From Stutzerimonas stutzeri (lineage in GTDB: Bacteria; Pseudomonadota; Gammaproteobacteria; Pseudomonadales; Pseudomonadaceae), in assembly GCF_038561965.1 (NCBI RefSeq), contig NZ_CP139348.1:2852001-2916000 (forward strand): DNA of 64,000 bases. The letters run 5' to 3'. Under the pieces are notes generated by a model. That model did no database searches and was not told where the DNA came from. It was given only the letters and a program-made list of their open reading frames with translations. The translations under genes were made by a program, and so were the position numbers. Shown here piece by piece: positions 18,183-26,363 of this stretch. Numbering within the stretch: position 1 is the stretch's first letter; each line of letters begins with the position of its first letter.

Positions 18183-18874
18183 GCTGCCTCCACCAAGTCG
18201 AAATCCAGCAGCATCTCGTACACCTGCTCACGCGAGTTGTGCATCAGGACGTCAATAATGGACAGCCCAGGCACAAATGTTCCCACGCCCTGGTTGTATG
18301 CAGCAAAACGGTTGCTCACAAAGCGCAAGCGCACACCCTGCGCGGCAAAGTGCCGACTGTTATACAGTTCCTGCCCGCCCGCCGCGTTGTGATACGTGTC
18401 AGCGCCAAAGTGTTGGCACAGTTCGAGTATCCGTTGCTCGCCAATCGCCGCAGTGCGCGGAATTGTTGAAGCAAACTGAGTGGAAAACGGCAGCTGAAGA
18501 TACTCGAATACCGCGCATACCGACGCCGCACTCTTGCGTGCAACATTGCGTTCCGGTGCAAGGCAGACGGCCTCGACCAGGGCAAACACCTCGGTAAAAA
18601 AAGGCGCTCGGCTGTAAGCGTGGCGCAACTGCTCTAGAAAAGTATCGAACACACCGGTGAAATAGTGCTCGTCGATCCTGCGGTTCTGGCTGACCCGCTC
18701 CACCGCGATGCTAAAGGTAAACGGATGACCGCTCAGCAGAATGCGATTGCGGTTGATATAGCCCTTTTTGATAAAGGCCACATCGTCGAGGAACACAAAA
18801 TGGTCGACACTCCCGGCCAACTGAAAATAGCCGAGGTAAGGAAACAAATAAGGCTGCATTACCGCGATGATCAC
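18179..18874 (-). CDS. WbqC-family protein
   Basis: 231 residues matching the WbqC-like family throughout: MIIAVMQPYLFPYLGYFQL at the N-terminus, FLDDVAFIKKGYINRN, and the C-terminal FVSNRFAAYNQGVGTFVPGL then SIIDVLMHN. The family occurs in O-antigen and flagellar glycan loci, often beside DegT aminotransferases, and is thought to act in the modification of amino sugars, but its reaction is not established. It overlaps its neighbours on both sides by 4 nt, so it belongs to the same pathway as the DegT enzyme and the ATP-grasp/HAD protein. Confidence 0.85.
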   Translation of the reverse strand: MIIAVMQPYLFPYLGYFQLAGSVDHFVFLDDVAFIKKGYINRNRILLSGHPFTFSIAVERVSQNRRIDEHYFTGVFDTFLEQLRHAYSRAPFFTEVFALVEAVCLAPERNVARKSAASVCAVFEYLQLPFSTQFASTIPRTAAIGEQRILELCQHFGADTYHNAAGGQELYNSRHFAAQGVRLRFVSNRFAAYNQGVGTFVPGLSIIDVLMHNSREQVYEMLLDFDLVEAA

Positions 18875-19983
18875 TGTAGCCCCGCTGAAATAATGAGCTG
18901 GCAGATGATGTCCACTTCCTCGTCCGCCAGATCCGGATAAATCGGCAGGCAGATGACCTTACCGGCGATGGCGCGAGCCACCGGCAGGTTGGCGGGCTCC
19001 GCAGAGAGCAGACCGCGATACATCGGAAAATCACTGATGAGCGGGTAAAAATAGCGACGCGCTAAGATGTCGCGCTCGCGCAGGCGCTCATAAAGCTCGT
19101 CTCGCGCCAAGGGAAACTGCGCCTCAACCAGGATGGGAAAATAAGCGTGGTTGCTGTTGTCAATCAGACCCTCGAAGCAGCTTATGCCCGCTACCCCGAC
19201 CAATCGCTCGCGGTAATAGCGGTCAATCTGCTTACGACGCGCCAATGCCTGGTCGATGTAGCGCAACTGCAGCAACCCGAAGGCAGCGTTGACTTCACTC
19301 ATTTTACCGTTGATGCCTGGCGCGATTACGGTTGTCTCGTTGACGAACCCGAAATTTTTCAGGTGCCCGATGCGTCGGTAAGTCTTCGCGTCCGGGCAAA
19401 TAATTGCCCCGCCCTCGAAAGTGTTGAACACCTTAGTGGCATGAAAGCTGAGCACGCTTAGATCGCCATGGCGAAGAATACTGCCGCCCTCGTCGCGCAC
19501 GCCGAAAGCATGAGCCGCGTCGTAGATAACCCGCAGATTATAGGTGTCCGCAATACGCTCGATAGCCGCCACGTTGCAGGGCCGTCCGTAGCAGTGCACC
19601 GGCATGATTGCAGTGGTTGAAGGGGTAATGGCAGCCTCTATCTTTTCCGGGTCGAGGTTGAGAGAAATCGGATCGATGTCTACAAACACTGGCTTGACGC
19701 CGTTCCATAACAGTGAATGAGCAGTAGCGACGAAGGAATACGGCGTGGTTATGACCTCACCGGTTACACGCAACGCTTGCAAAGCGGTAACCAGCGCAAG
19801 GGTGCCGTTAGCGAACAACGCTAGGTGCTCAACCCCTAGGTACTCGCATAGTGCTTGCTCTAATTGCTGGTGCATGGCTCCCCCGTTGGTGAGCATGCGG
19901 CTTTCCCAGATATCCTCGAGATATGGGATGAACTCATCCAACGGGGGCAGTAGGGGGCTGGTGACGGTGATTGGCTTTTTAAT
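18871..19983 (-). CDS. DegT/DnrJ/EryC1 sugar aminotransferase, apparent ATT start
   Basis: PLP-dependent sugar nucleotide aminotransferase; the Schiff-base lysine is in LSFHATKVFNTFEGG (K184) with DAAHAFG upstream at 155-161. The first canonical start is a TTG at 19941, but the frame upstream encodes KKPITVTSPLLPP, the conserved N-terminus of this family, and is closed by TAG at the two codons before an ATT at 19983. AGGGG lies 8-9 nt before that ATT. I therefore place the start at ATT, giving 370 residues; a CTG in the extension is the alternative. It is the first gene of the operon ending at 12103. Confidence 0.85.
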   Translation of the reverse strand: MKKPITVTSPLLPPLDEFIPYLEDIWESRMLTNGGAMHQQLEQALCEYLGVEHLALFANGTLALVTALQALRVTGEVITTPYSFVATAHSLLWNGVKPVFVDIDPISLNLDPEKIEAAITPSTTAIMPVHCYGRPCNVAAIERIADTYNLRVIYDAAHAFGVRDEGGSILRHGDLSVLSFHATKVFNTFEGGAIICPDAKTYRRIGHLKNFGFVNETTVIAPGINGKMSEVNAAFGLLQLRYIDQALARRKQIDRYYRERLVGVAGISCFEGLIDNSNHAYFPILVEAQFPLARDELYERLRERDILARRYFYPLISDFPMYRGLLSAEPANLPVARAIAGKVICLPIYPDLADEEVDIICQLIISAGLQ

Positions 19984-20204
19984 TTTCTATCCCCTGTCGT
20001 AATGATGAAGTAGAGGTGTTTTTCCCTGTCCGATACACCACGTGCTAGATAGTTCTGTAAGCGACCGCTTTTAAATTCGAAAACCCTGCCATCACCCCAC
20101 CACTCACAATGCACATCAGAGCCATCTGTTCAATACACGCGATACTTAACGTACCCACAAAAAATGGCGTTGGATTTATTCACGCAAATGCATACCATAA
20201 AGGC

Positions 20205-22118
20205 CTAGCTTATACCCTTGGAGATCTCATTGACTATCCTTTCCGAAGGCATCTCCCCAGAAAAATAAGGGATAATTTCTTTGATTAGAAAGTCATTGTG
20301 AATCGCCGGCATTGTATTATCCGAAACAATCAAGCGCTCCACAAACGCTATGACATCCTCAAAACAATAGCCAATTTCACACGCTTTCAACGCAGCAGTG
20401 CCAAATTCAGAATAATATTCGCCCTGATTATTTTCAGACAGCAAGTACATGACTGGCTTTTCGGCATATAGAAATTCAGCCAAAAACGAACCTGAATCGT
20501 GAATCATCGCATCGGACGAAAGAAACAAATCGGTATATTCACCTTCATCCAGCTGCGTGTGCGATTCATTTTCCCAATAATTATAATATGCGTCTGTTTT
20601 CTCTCGCCCCCAACAAGCATGCCTGTACAATTTTGCTTTTAACAAAGGATGAGGCTTGAAACTCCAAACGACTTTCTCCTTCATCGACTCTGACAAATCC
20701 CGGAATGCATCCGCATACTTCAGAAAATTTGAGTACGGCAAAAATACATCAACGATCGTATGATGCGGAGCCCAGATGATTCGGCGACGATCGTCTTTGG
20801 ATTTCCAAACATTCAGGTATTGGCCTTTTGCTTTCTTTTCTATCAGAGCTTCCATCGCAGGATAGCCTGAGACAACGACATTCTGTCCTTTCGCTACCGC
20901 CACATCCACATATGTTCTTAATGAATACTCGTGCGGCACGAATATTCTCCAAAGGGCATTGTGAAAATTCTGATTATATTGTGCAGCATCGCCCCCGTAA
21001 CGGCAAACTTCATGGTGATACGGAACATAACAACTCAAATAATTCAGATAAGCATCTTGATAATACTCTCTTCGAGTTAAATTATGCGGATTGGTAAAAA
21101 AAACTATATCTGGCACCAACTCATCCAGGCGCAGCCAGCGATCCTCAGATTTTTTATATGCAGAAATAAATGGGTAGCCTTTTTCATCAAAAAAAGCGCA
21201 ACACTGCCGTAAATCGTCCCACATCCGCTCATCCCCATAAGACACAAAAGGGCAGACAAGAACTACAGGATCAAACAAGGGGTCGGCTAGCATCTTATTG
21301 AATACTGAGTCCACCTTCCACACGCTATGATGAATAGCTAGGAATACAACCTTTATACGACCTTTTCCCTTAATTTTTTTCAATAAAGACTTATGCTTCT
21401 CCCTCTGACTAACAACCAGACAGCCTTTTAATCTTCTCGCAAAAGAGTCTAATACGCTTATCCCATAAAAATAAACTTTACTATGATAAGCCAAATCCAG
21501 AGCAGACAGGGCATTACCATTCAAAAGTAAAATGACACCATGCTCTTCAAGTATTTCTCTGGGATAACCTTCCTTGCTATTAACCGCTACCAATTCAACC
21601 CCAGGGCACTGGAATCCATCAGCAAGTATCGCCCCATGAACAACCACGGTCACATGAAGGCTTATACCTCTCCCAGAGAATAGAGCCTGCTTCTTATTTG
21701 CCCTACTACATATAACCGTTAATTCATCCATGGATGAAATAACGGGATAGACACAAACGCGGCTATCGCCCTCTATTTGCGCCAATACCGACCGACCATT
21801 CCAGGCAAGACTTAATGGGAATATAATGTTCGCCGCATCGCACCCCTGCTCTAACAAGTTATTTTCAAATAATCTACTGAGCCTATTTGAGGCGATTAAA
21901 AACTGAGAACAATTTAACTGATCAGCAGTCAGGTCAGACCTCTTAATAACTGGAACGCCTAGGTAGCTTTCCATAGTCGGCTGATCTTCAACAAAACCTT
22001 TAAGCATGCTTTGCGCATCTAAATACTCAACCTGCCTTTTGTATGAGATCCCCATAATCCCTGCCCCATAAATATACAAAGGCCTAGTGAAATCGATTTC
22101 AGGAAGAGGGAAAATCAT
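20205..22118 (-). CDS. TagF-like CDP-glycerol glycerophosphotransferase family protein with N-terminal Rossmann module
   Basis: 637 residues in visibly AT-rich DNA. Residues 12-100 form a small nucleotide-binding-like module (LYIYGAGIMGISYKRQVEYL, then GVPVIKRSDL). The C-terminal half resembles TagB/TagF transferases: IIWAPHHTIVDVFLPYSNF, VVWSFKPHPLLKAKLY, and LFLSSDAMIHDSGSFLAEFL followed by EKPVMYLL. It probably moves a phosphate-linked group from a cytidylyl carrier to a glycan. Its closeness to the phosphonate genes makes a CMP-phosphonate donor possible, besides CDP-glycerol. An 88-bp spacer separates it from the GT2 upstream. Confidence 0.72.
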   Translation of the reverse strand: MIFPLPEIDFTRPLYIYGAGIMGISYKRQVEYLDAQSMLKGFVEDQPTMESYLGVPVIKRSDLTADQLNCSQFLIASNRLSRLFENNLLEQGCDAANIIFPLSLAWNGRSVLAQIEGDSRVCVYPVISSMDELTVICSRANKKQALFSGRGISLHVTVVVHGAILADGFQCPGVELVAVNSKEGYPREILEEHGVILLLNGNALSALDLAYHSKVYFYGISVLDSFARRLKGCLVVSQREKHKSLLKKIKGKGRIKVVFLAIHHSVWKVDSVFNKMLADPLFDPVVLVCPFVSYGDERMWDDLRQCCAFFDEKGYPFISAYKKSEDRWLRLDELVPDIVFFTNPHNLTRREYYQDAYLNYLSCYVPYHHEVCRYGGDAAQYNQNFHNALWRIFVPHEYSLRTYVDVAVAKGQNVVVSGYPAMEALIEKKAKGQYLNVWKSKDDRRRIIWAPHHTIVDVFLPYSNFLKYADAFRDLSESMKEKVVWSFKPHPLLKAKLYRHACWGREKTDAYYNYWENESHTQLDEGEYTDLFLSSDAMIHDSGSFLAEFLYAEKPVMYLLSENNQGEYYSEFGTAALKACEIGYCFEDVIAFVERLIVSDNTMPAIHNDFLIKEIIPYFSGEMPSERIVNEISKGIS

Positions 22119-22205
22119 AGTACTAATCTCTACAGGTTAGGCAGAAGGACATCACACTTCTAATTTACGACGGCTATTCTTTTAGAACTAAGCAGCTTCA
22201 CGAAA

Positions 22206-22228
22206 ATCACCCACGATCACCCACGATC
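22206..22228. repeat. Tandem 10-bp duplication at the 3' end of the GT2 gene
   Basis: The unit ATCACCCACG occurs at 22206-22215 and again at 22216-22225, followed by ATC. On the minus strand this covers the last codons of the GT2 gene. The extra copy shifts the frame and gives the end VGDRG; with one copy the frame would read VGDFREAA before a TAG. It looks like a recent slippage event. Confidence 0.8.
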
Positions 22229-23496
22229 GCAGACGCGGGGACTCTGACTATTTTTCTACCGTCAATATTAGCCTGCTCCATTAATAATTTCTTTATTTTA
22301 AAGAAATAGCCACTAGCCACAAGCACACAATCAACCTCGCTGATAATTGGCTCAAGGTGCTTTAAATCGATGACCTTCAAACCAAAAAAACTTTTCCCGC
22401 TGAGATCTGAATCAGTATTACATGCGTACAAGACATTAAATCCGTCACCAAGCCAAGCCAAGGTATTCTTAGCTCCTAACGCGGTTCCAAAAATCACAGC
22501 ATTTAAGGGAGGAGCATAATCCATTCGATCATCCCATAGCTCTTTATTCCTCACCAAAAATCTATGCCTACGCAACATATTTTTGCGTATCAAAGTAACA
22601 AGCTCAAAGTCAATTTGAACTTTCCCAGCGCGCACACCTATTAAATAGTCGTACCATTGCTGCGTTACTATCTGGTGCGTCACAAAACAATTAAAGTACT
22701 CTTCTGCCAAGCTACCATTCTTATCTAGAAAAAAAGACAGGAAAGGTGACTTAATATTCATAGGATGAAGAGCTTTTATCACTTGGGAAGTCCATCCATT
22801 CTCATGCTTTCGATACCCCACAAGTATCTCAGGAAAATAATGCACTCCGTCAGCCAACAATGCGCGAAAGTACATAAGATGATCTTCACAATCAGGATAT
22901 GTCACCGGAGTACCGAACGCTTTGTAAGTATCTATTCGGTACGCAACGGCAGCACCTAAAAAATGTATTGCAAAATGATATTTATGATACTCAATCATGC
23001 TATACATGTTATTAGCATGGATAGAATAGTCCTGATTATTATATTGAAAGGTTGTCAATCCAGTAACAATAGCTCCCTTCTCATCTAACTCCTCTAGCCC
23101 GTGCGCTACCAAAGATGGTTTGCCAGCCTTCAACCACTCTTGCACAATTCTAGAAACTCTATTCGGCTTTGATATATCATCACCAGCGCACATGACGACA
23201 AGTTCGCCGTCTACAAGATTTTCCATCAGGTACGCAAAATGACGGCCAATACCTAAATTGACCGGATTCTGATTCACTACTACATCGCAACTTCCCGTAT
23301 AGCTATCCAGCAACTCCCTAACAACACTAACTGTATTATCACTGGAAGCATCGTCGGACACGACAATTTTCAAGTTAGGATAATCCTGATCCAAACAAGA
23401 ATTAAATGCCTGCTCTATATATTTTTCTTGGTTGTAACATATTAGAGCAACCGTAACCTTCGGAAGGTTAACCACATCAACAGTCCCACAATGCAT
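22207..23496 (-). CDS. Family 2 glycosyltransferase with C-terminal Rossmann-like module
   Basis: 429 residues. The N-terminal GT2 domain (about 12-230) shows VTVALICYNQEKYIEQAFNS, VVSDDASSDNTVSVV and VMCAGDDISKPNRV, the DxD-type metal site. The last 100 residues are a separate module (AVIFGTALGAKNTLAWLGDG, then FFGLKVIDLKHLEP and CVLVASGYF) that resembles the N-terminal module of the TagF-like protein next door. The AT-rich composition suggests horizontal acquisition. Donor and acceptor are unknown. The stop is affected by a 10-bp tandem duplication. Confidence 0.82.
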   Translation of the reverse strand: MHCGTVDVVNLPKVTVALICYNQEKYIEQAFNSCLDQDYPNLKIVVSDDASSDNTVSVVRELLDSYTGSCDVVVNQNPVNLGIGRHFAYLMENLVDGELVVMCAGDDISKPNRVSRIVQEWLKAGKPSLVAHGLEELDEKGAIVTGLTTFQYNNQDYSIHANNMYSMIEYHKYHFAIHFLGAAVAYRIDTYKAFGTPVTYPDCEDHLMYFRALLADGVHYFPEILVGYRKHENGWTSQVIKALHPMNIKSPFLSFFLDKNGSLAEEYFNCFVTHQIVTQQWYDYLIGVRAGKVQIDFELVTLIRKNMLRRHRFLVRNKELWDDRMDYAPPLNAVIFGTALGAKNTLAWLGDGFNVLYACNTDSDLSGKSFFGLKVIDLKHLEPIISEVDCVLVASGYFFKIKKLLMEQANIDGRKIVRVPASAIVGDRG

Positions 23497-23623
23497 TTTT
23501 TATGCCCCTGCAATGCATATCTAAAAAAATATCTTCACAACTATTAATTCCGAAAAAAAGCGCTTACAGCTGTTTTCTACGGATAATCGAACTAACTGAC
23601 TTTTAGAGTTTGCCTATAATGTT

Positions 23624-24022
23624 TTACTTGGCCGCCTGAAGAATCAGCGCCTGCTTAATGGCTGACGAAGATATGCCTTGGGTTCTATCAAGATAAACGA
23701 CCTGACAGACATCTGAGAGGTAGTCAAACTTTCCGGCCCAGTCACAGCCCATTACAAATACATCGACAGCATGCTCCGCTATATCTCTTTCCTTTTGTTC
23801 CCAAGAGCACTCTGGTATCACCAGATCAACAAACTTTATCGCACTTATGATTTCCCGGCGTTCTTCATAAGGCACCAGTGCCCGCTTACCTTTCAAAGCG
23901 TTGAACTCATCAGTCGATACCGCCACGACTACCTGCTCACCCAGTTCACGCATACGCTCGAGCAAACGTAAATGGCCAACATGGAACATATCAAACGTTC
24001 CATAAGTGATCACTGTTTTCAC
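23624..24022 (-). CDS. tagD: Glycerol-3-phosphate cytidylyltransferase (TagD-like)
   Basis: 132 residues, the length of TagD/GCT enzymes that make CDP-glycerol from CTP and sn-glycerol 3-phosphate. The nucleotidyltransferase signature GTFDMFHVGHLRLLERM has HVGH at 14-17 and the second signature RTQGISSS is at 113-120. The start is GTG at 24022 with GAGGG upstream. With two TagF-like genes in the island, CDP-glycerol supply is the simplest role; a closely related phosphonate or polyol phosphate substrate cannot be excluded. A promoter candidate lies at 24064-24093. Confidence 0.85.
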   Translation of the reverse strand: MKTVITYGTFDMFHVGHLRLLERMRELGEQVVVAVSTDEFNALKGKRALVPYEERREIISAIKFVDLVIPECSWEQKERDIAEHAVDVFVMGCDWAGKFDYLSDVCQVVYLDRTQGISSSAIKQALILQAAK

Positions 24023-24063
24023 CTTCGCCCTCTTCGTTTGCCTGTCACGGAATTCTAAAATTT

Positions 24064-24093
24064 TTTATACAGGACCTTATTAAGGCTTGGCAA
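24064..24093 (-). promoter_or_regulatory. Candidate sigma70 promoter for tagD with dyad in spacer
   Basis: Minus-strand TTGCCA (24093-24088), 18-nt spacer, TATAAA (24069-24064), about 40 nt before the GTG of the TagD-like gene. The spacer contains the 11-nt palindrome CCTTATTAAGG (24075-24085), a possible operator. It would make the tagD, GT2 and TagF-like genes separately controllable from the phosphonate genes. Confidence 0.4.
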
Positions 24094-24130
24094 TAATGCC
24101 TGCCTCCGGCGCTAGGTCTTCGCCAGCATT

Positions 24131-25237
24131 TTACGAACGCCTACGACTTTCCGTGGCAGATATAATTATTTTCTCGAATACTTTAGTCGAGATCGAGCCA
24201 GCATAATTCCCGACTCTATCAGGATGATACATCTCACCTCTGAGCGAATAGATATTCTCTCTACTGAGGTAATTATCAATATGAGCATCTAGCTGAAAGC
24301 TGTTTAACACACTTTGAACACGGCGCAACAAATCCTTTTCGGGACAGGCAACATTATTTTCTAAATAATGATCGATAAGAGCAGGCAATGTAAAACTACA
24401 CGCCAATCCATGTGGAACACCATAATGGATAGTCAATGGATAGGACATCGAATGCGCAATCGCCGTACGCGTTTGGCTGATTGCCAGCCCCGCCAGTAGG
24501 CTAGCAACCTGCATATTGCCACGAGCTTTTAGATCAAGGGGATTTTCCAACACGTGCGGCAGAGAGTTAACAGCCAACTCCAGTGCCTGCAGCGCCAAAC
24601 CCCTACTTATGGGATTGCTATTAATATTCCATATAGATTCGATGGCATGCGAAATTGCATCGAGCCCAGTATATAATGTCTCTATTTCCGGCAAACTGAG
24701 TGTTAACTCTGGATCCAATATTGCTCTATCTGGAATAACCATCTCTCCGACGATGGAATGTTTTTTGTGTTGAGTTCTATCCCAGACAGTAGCAAAAGGG
24801 GTAACTTCTGCGCCAGTCCCCGAAGTTGTAGGTACGGCTATTAAAGGTACTTTTTTATTCCAAAGGTGCGGCTGCTTTTCACGCAAAACCTGAATCAGAG
24901 GGCTAGGCAGATCACTAGGAAGCGACACAGAAAGCACCTTAGCCGCATCCAGTACACTTCCCCCTCCAATAGCTAAAATCCCTTGAATACCCTGAGCACG
25001 ATAATAGCTTGTTACTTTCTCTAAATCGTCAAGCTCCGGATTCGGAGTGACCTTATCATATATAACTAGGTTTATGCTCGGCAAAAGCTTCTGAACTTTG
25101 TGAGTCATGCCGCGGCAAGTAAACCCATTAGTTGTGACTAACAACCAAGTCCCGGAACCTAACCACTGCGGTACTTGCTTTAAGCTACCCGGCCCGGCAT
25201 TCAGCTTAACGGGATTATGGAAAAACCAGTTACTCAC
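24131..25237 (-). CDS. Iron-dependent alcohol dehydrogenase, probable phosphonoacetaldehyde reductase
   Basis: 368-residue group III Fe-ADH. The NAD(P)-binding GGGSVLDAAK is at 91-100, followed by VPTTSGTGAEVTPFA and the metal-ligand region TGLDAISHAIES (Asp and His) and IAHSMSYPLTIHYGVPHG (two His). Adjacent to phosphonopyruvate decarboxylase with a 4-nt overlap, it most likely reduces phosphonoacetaldehyde to 2-hydroxyethylphosphonate, like PhpC and related enzymes. No 2-aminoethylphosphonate transaminase is present in the cluster, which supports the alcohol rather than the amine as product. Confidence 0.85.
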   Translation of the reverse strand: MSNWFFHNPVKLNAGPGSLKQVPQWLGSGTWLLVTTNGFTCRGMTHKVQKLLPSINLVIYDKVTPNPELDDLEKVTSYYRAQGIQGILAIGGGSVLDAAKVLSVSLPSDLPSPLIQVLREKQPHLWNKKVPLIAVPTTSGTGAEVTPFATVWDRTQHKKHSIVGEMVIPDRAILDPELTLSLPEIETLYTGLDAISHAIESIWNINSNPISRGLALQALELAVNSLPHVLENPLDLKARGNMQVASLLAGLAISQTRTAIAHSMSYPLTIHYGVPHGLACSFTLPALIDHYLENNVACPEKDLLRRVQSVLNSFQLDAHIDNYLSRENIYSLRGEMYHPDRVGNYAGSISTKVFEKIIISATESRRRS

Positions 25238-26352
25238 AACCCAGCCGCCTGCATAAAGGCCCGTTTGTTTTCTTGTGGAGTGCTGGTAGGGCGCCCCAGA
25301 TCATCACGCGAACCGATGGCGATCTTTATTTCAAAAAGCACCGGACCAGGCTGATTTTGAATGGCCCGCCAAGCCGCAGTTATACCAACAGCATCACTAG
25401 CGGCCTTATAATCCTTATAGCCACTTGCAAATGCTATACTTTTGAAATCGGTCTTACCCCCTACCGTCGGCTGTCCTCCGACAGACTCATGGGCGGCATT
25501 ATTTAATAGCACATGAACTAAGTTTCTAGGCGCCAGATCACCAATGATAGGAAGTGCCCCCATATGCATAAGCACGGATCCATCACCGTCAATACAGACT
25601 ATCTGCTTGTCCGGATTACCTAGCGCAGCTCCTAAAGCGATGGAGGCCGTGTGCCCCATAGCCCCAACTGATAGAAAATCACGTTGAGCTTCGCCGTGTT
25701 CGACACGCAGCTCAAATAACTCACGCGATGTCTTTCCCGTAGTACTTATTACTAAAGCGTCACCGATTAGGCTTAAAAGACAGCGCAAAGCGTCTTCACG
25801 TTTCATCTGTGAAATGGATTCTGGCTTGCGCTGACTTTCGTATTTTATGAAGGTACCGTTGCGCACGAGTATTGCTATAGGCGCGCCTGCTGCCTTAAGC
25901 TTTTGCATCGCGCTTTTCAGCGTTATATCTAAGTCAGTGTATTGGTCCAAGATCCAATACGGAATGCCGAGAACATCCAGCTGCTGCGGAGTAATTTCTC
26001 CCTGTTTAACATGCTGCGGTTCGTCTTTCACGCCCGGCTCGCCGCGCCAACCAATAATTAAAACCAGCGGGATTCTATAGACCTGAGAATCAGCAATCGA
26101 AACCAAGGGATTGATTGCATTCCCCAGTCCAGAGTTCTGCATATAAACCGCAGCAAGCTTGCCGCTAGTCAGATGATACCCAGCGGCTATAGCTACTGCA
26201 TTGCCTTCGTTAGCGGTAATGACATGCTCACCAACTTGAGCATGATCTTCGATATAGGCACAAAAGTCTTTAAGCAAAGAGTCTGGCACTCCCGCGAAAA
26301 GGCTCACATCGAATTCTTTTAGCTTTCTATAAAAATCCCGCGAATCAATCAT
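25234..26352 (-). CDS. aepY: Phosphonopyruvate decarboxylase
   Basis: Thiamine-diphosphate enzyme that irreversibly decarboxylates phosphonopyruvate to phosphonoacetaldehyde, pulling the unfavourable PEP mutase equilibrium forward. 372 residues in one chain: the pyrimidine-binding half with the catalytic glutamate in ANEGNAVAIAAG (E49) and the diphosphate-binding half with GDGSVLMHMGAL (256-267) and LNNAAHESVGGQPT. It starts 11 nt after the PEP mutase gene and overlaps the dehydrogenase by 4 nt, so the three form one operon. Confidence 0.95.
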   Translation of the reverse strand: MIDSRDFYRKLKEFDVSLFAGVPDSLLKDFCAYIEDHAQVGEHVITANEGNAVAIAAGYHLTSGKLAAVYMQNSGLGNAINPLVSIADSQVYRIPLVLIIGWRGEPGVKDEPQHVKQGEITPQQLDVLGIPYWILDQYTDLDITLKSAMQKLKAAGAPIAILVRNGTFIKYESQRKPESISQMKREDALRCLLSLIGDALVISTTGKTSRELFELRVEHGEAQRDFLSVGAMGHTASIALGAALGNPDKQIVCIDGDGSVLMHMGALPIIGDLAPRNLVHVLLNNAAHESVGGQPTVGGKTDFKSIAFASGYKDYKAASDAVGITAAWRAIQNQPGPVLFEIKIAIGSRDDLGRPTSTPQENKRAFMQAAGL

Positions 26353-26363
26353 GGAGTATGCCC

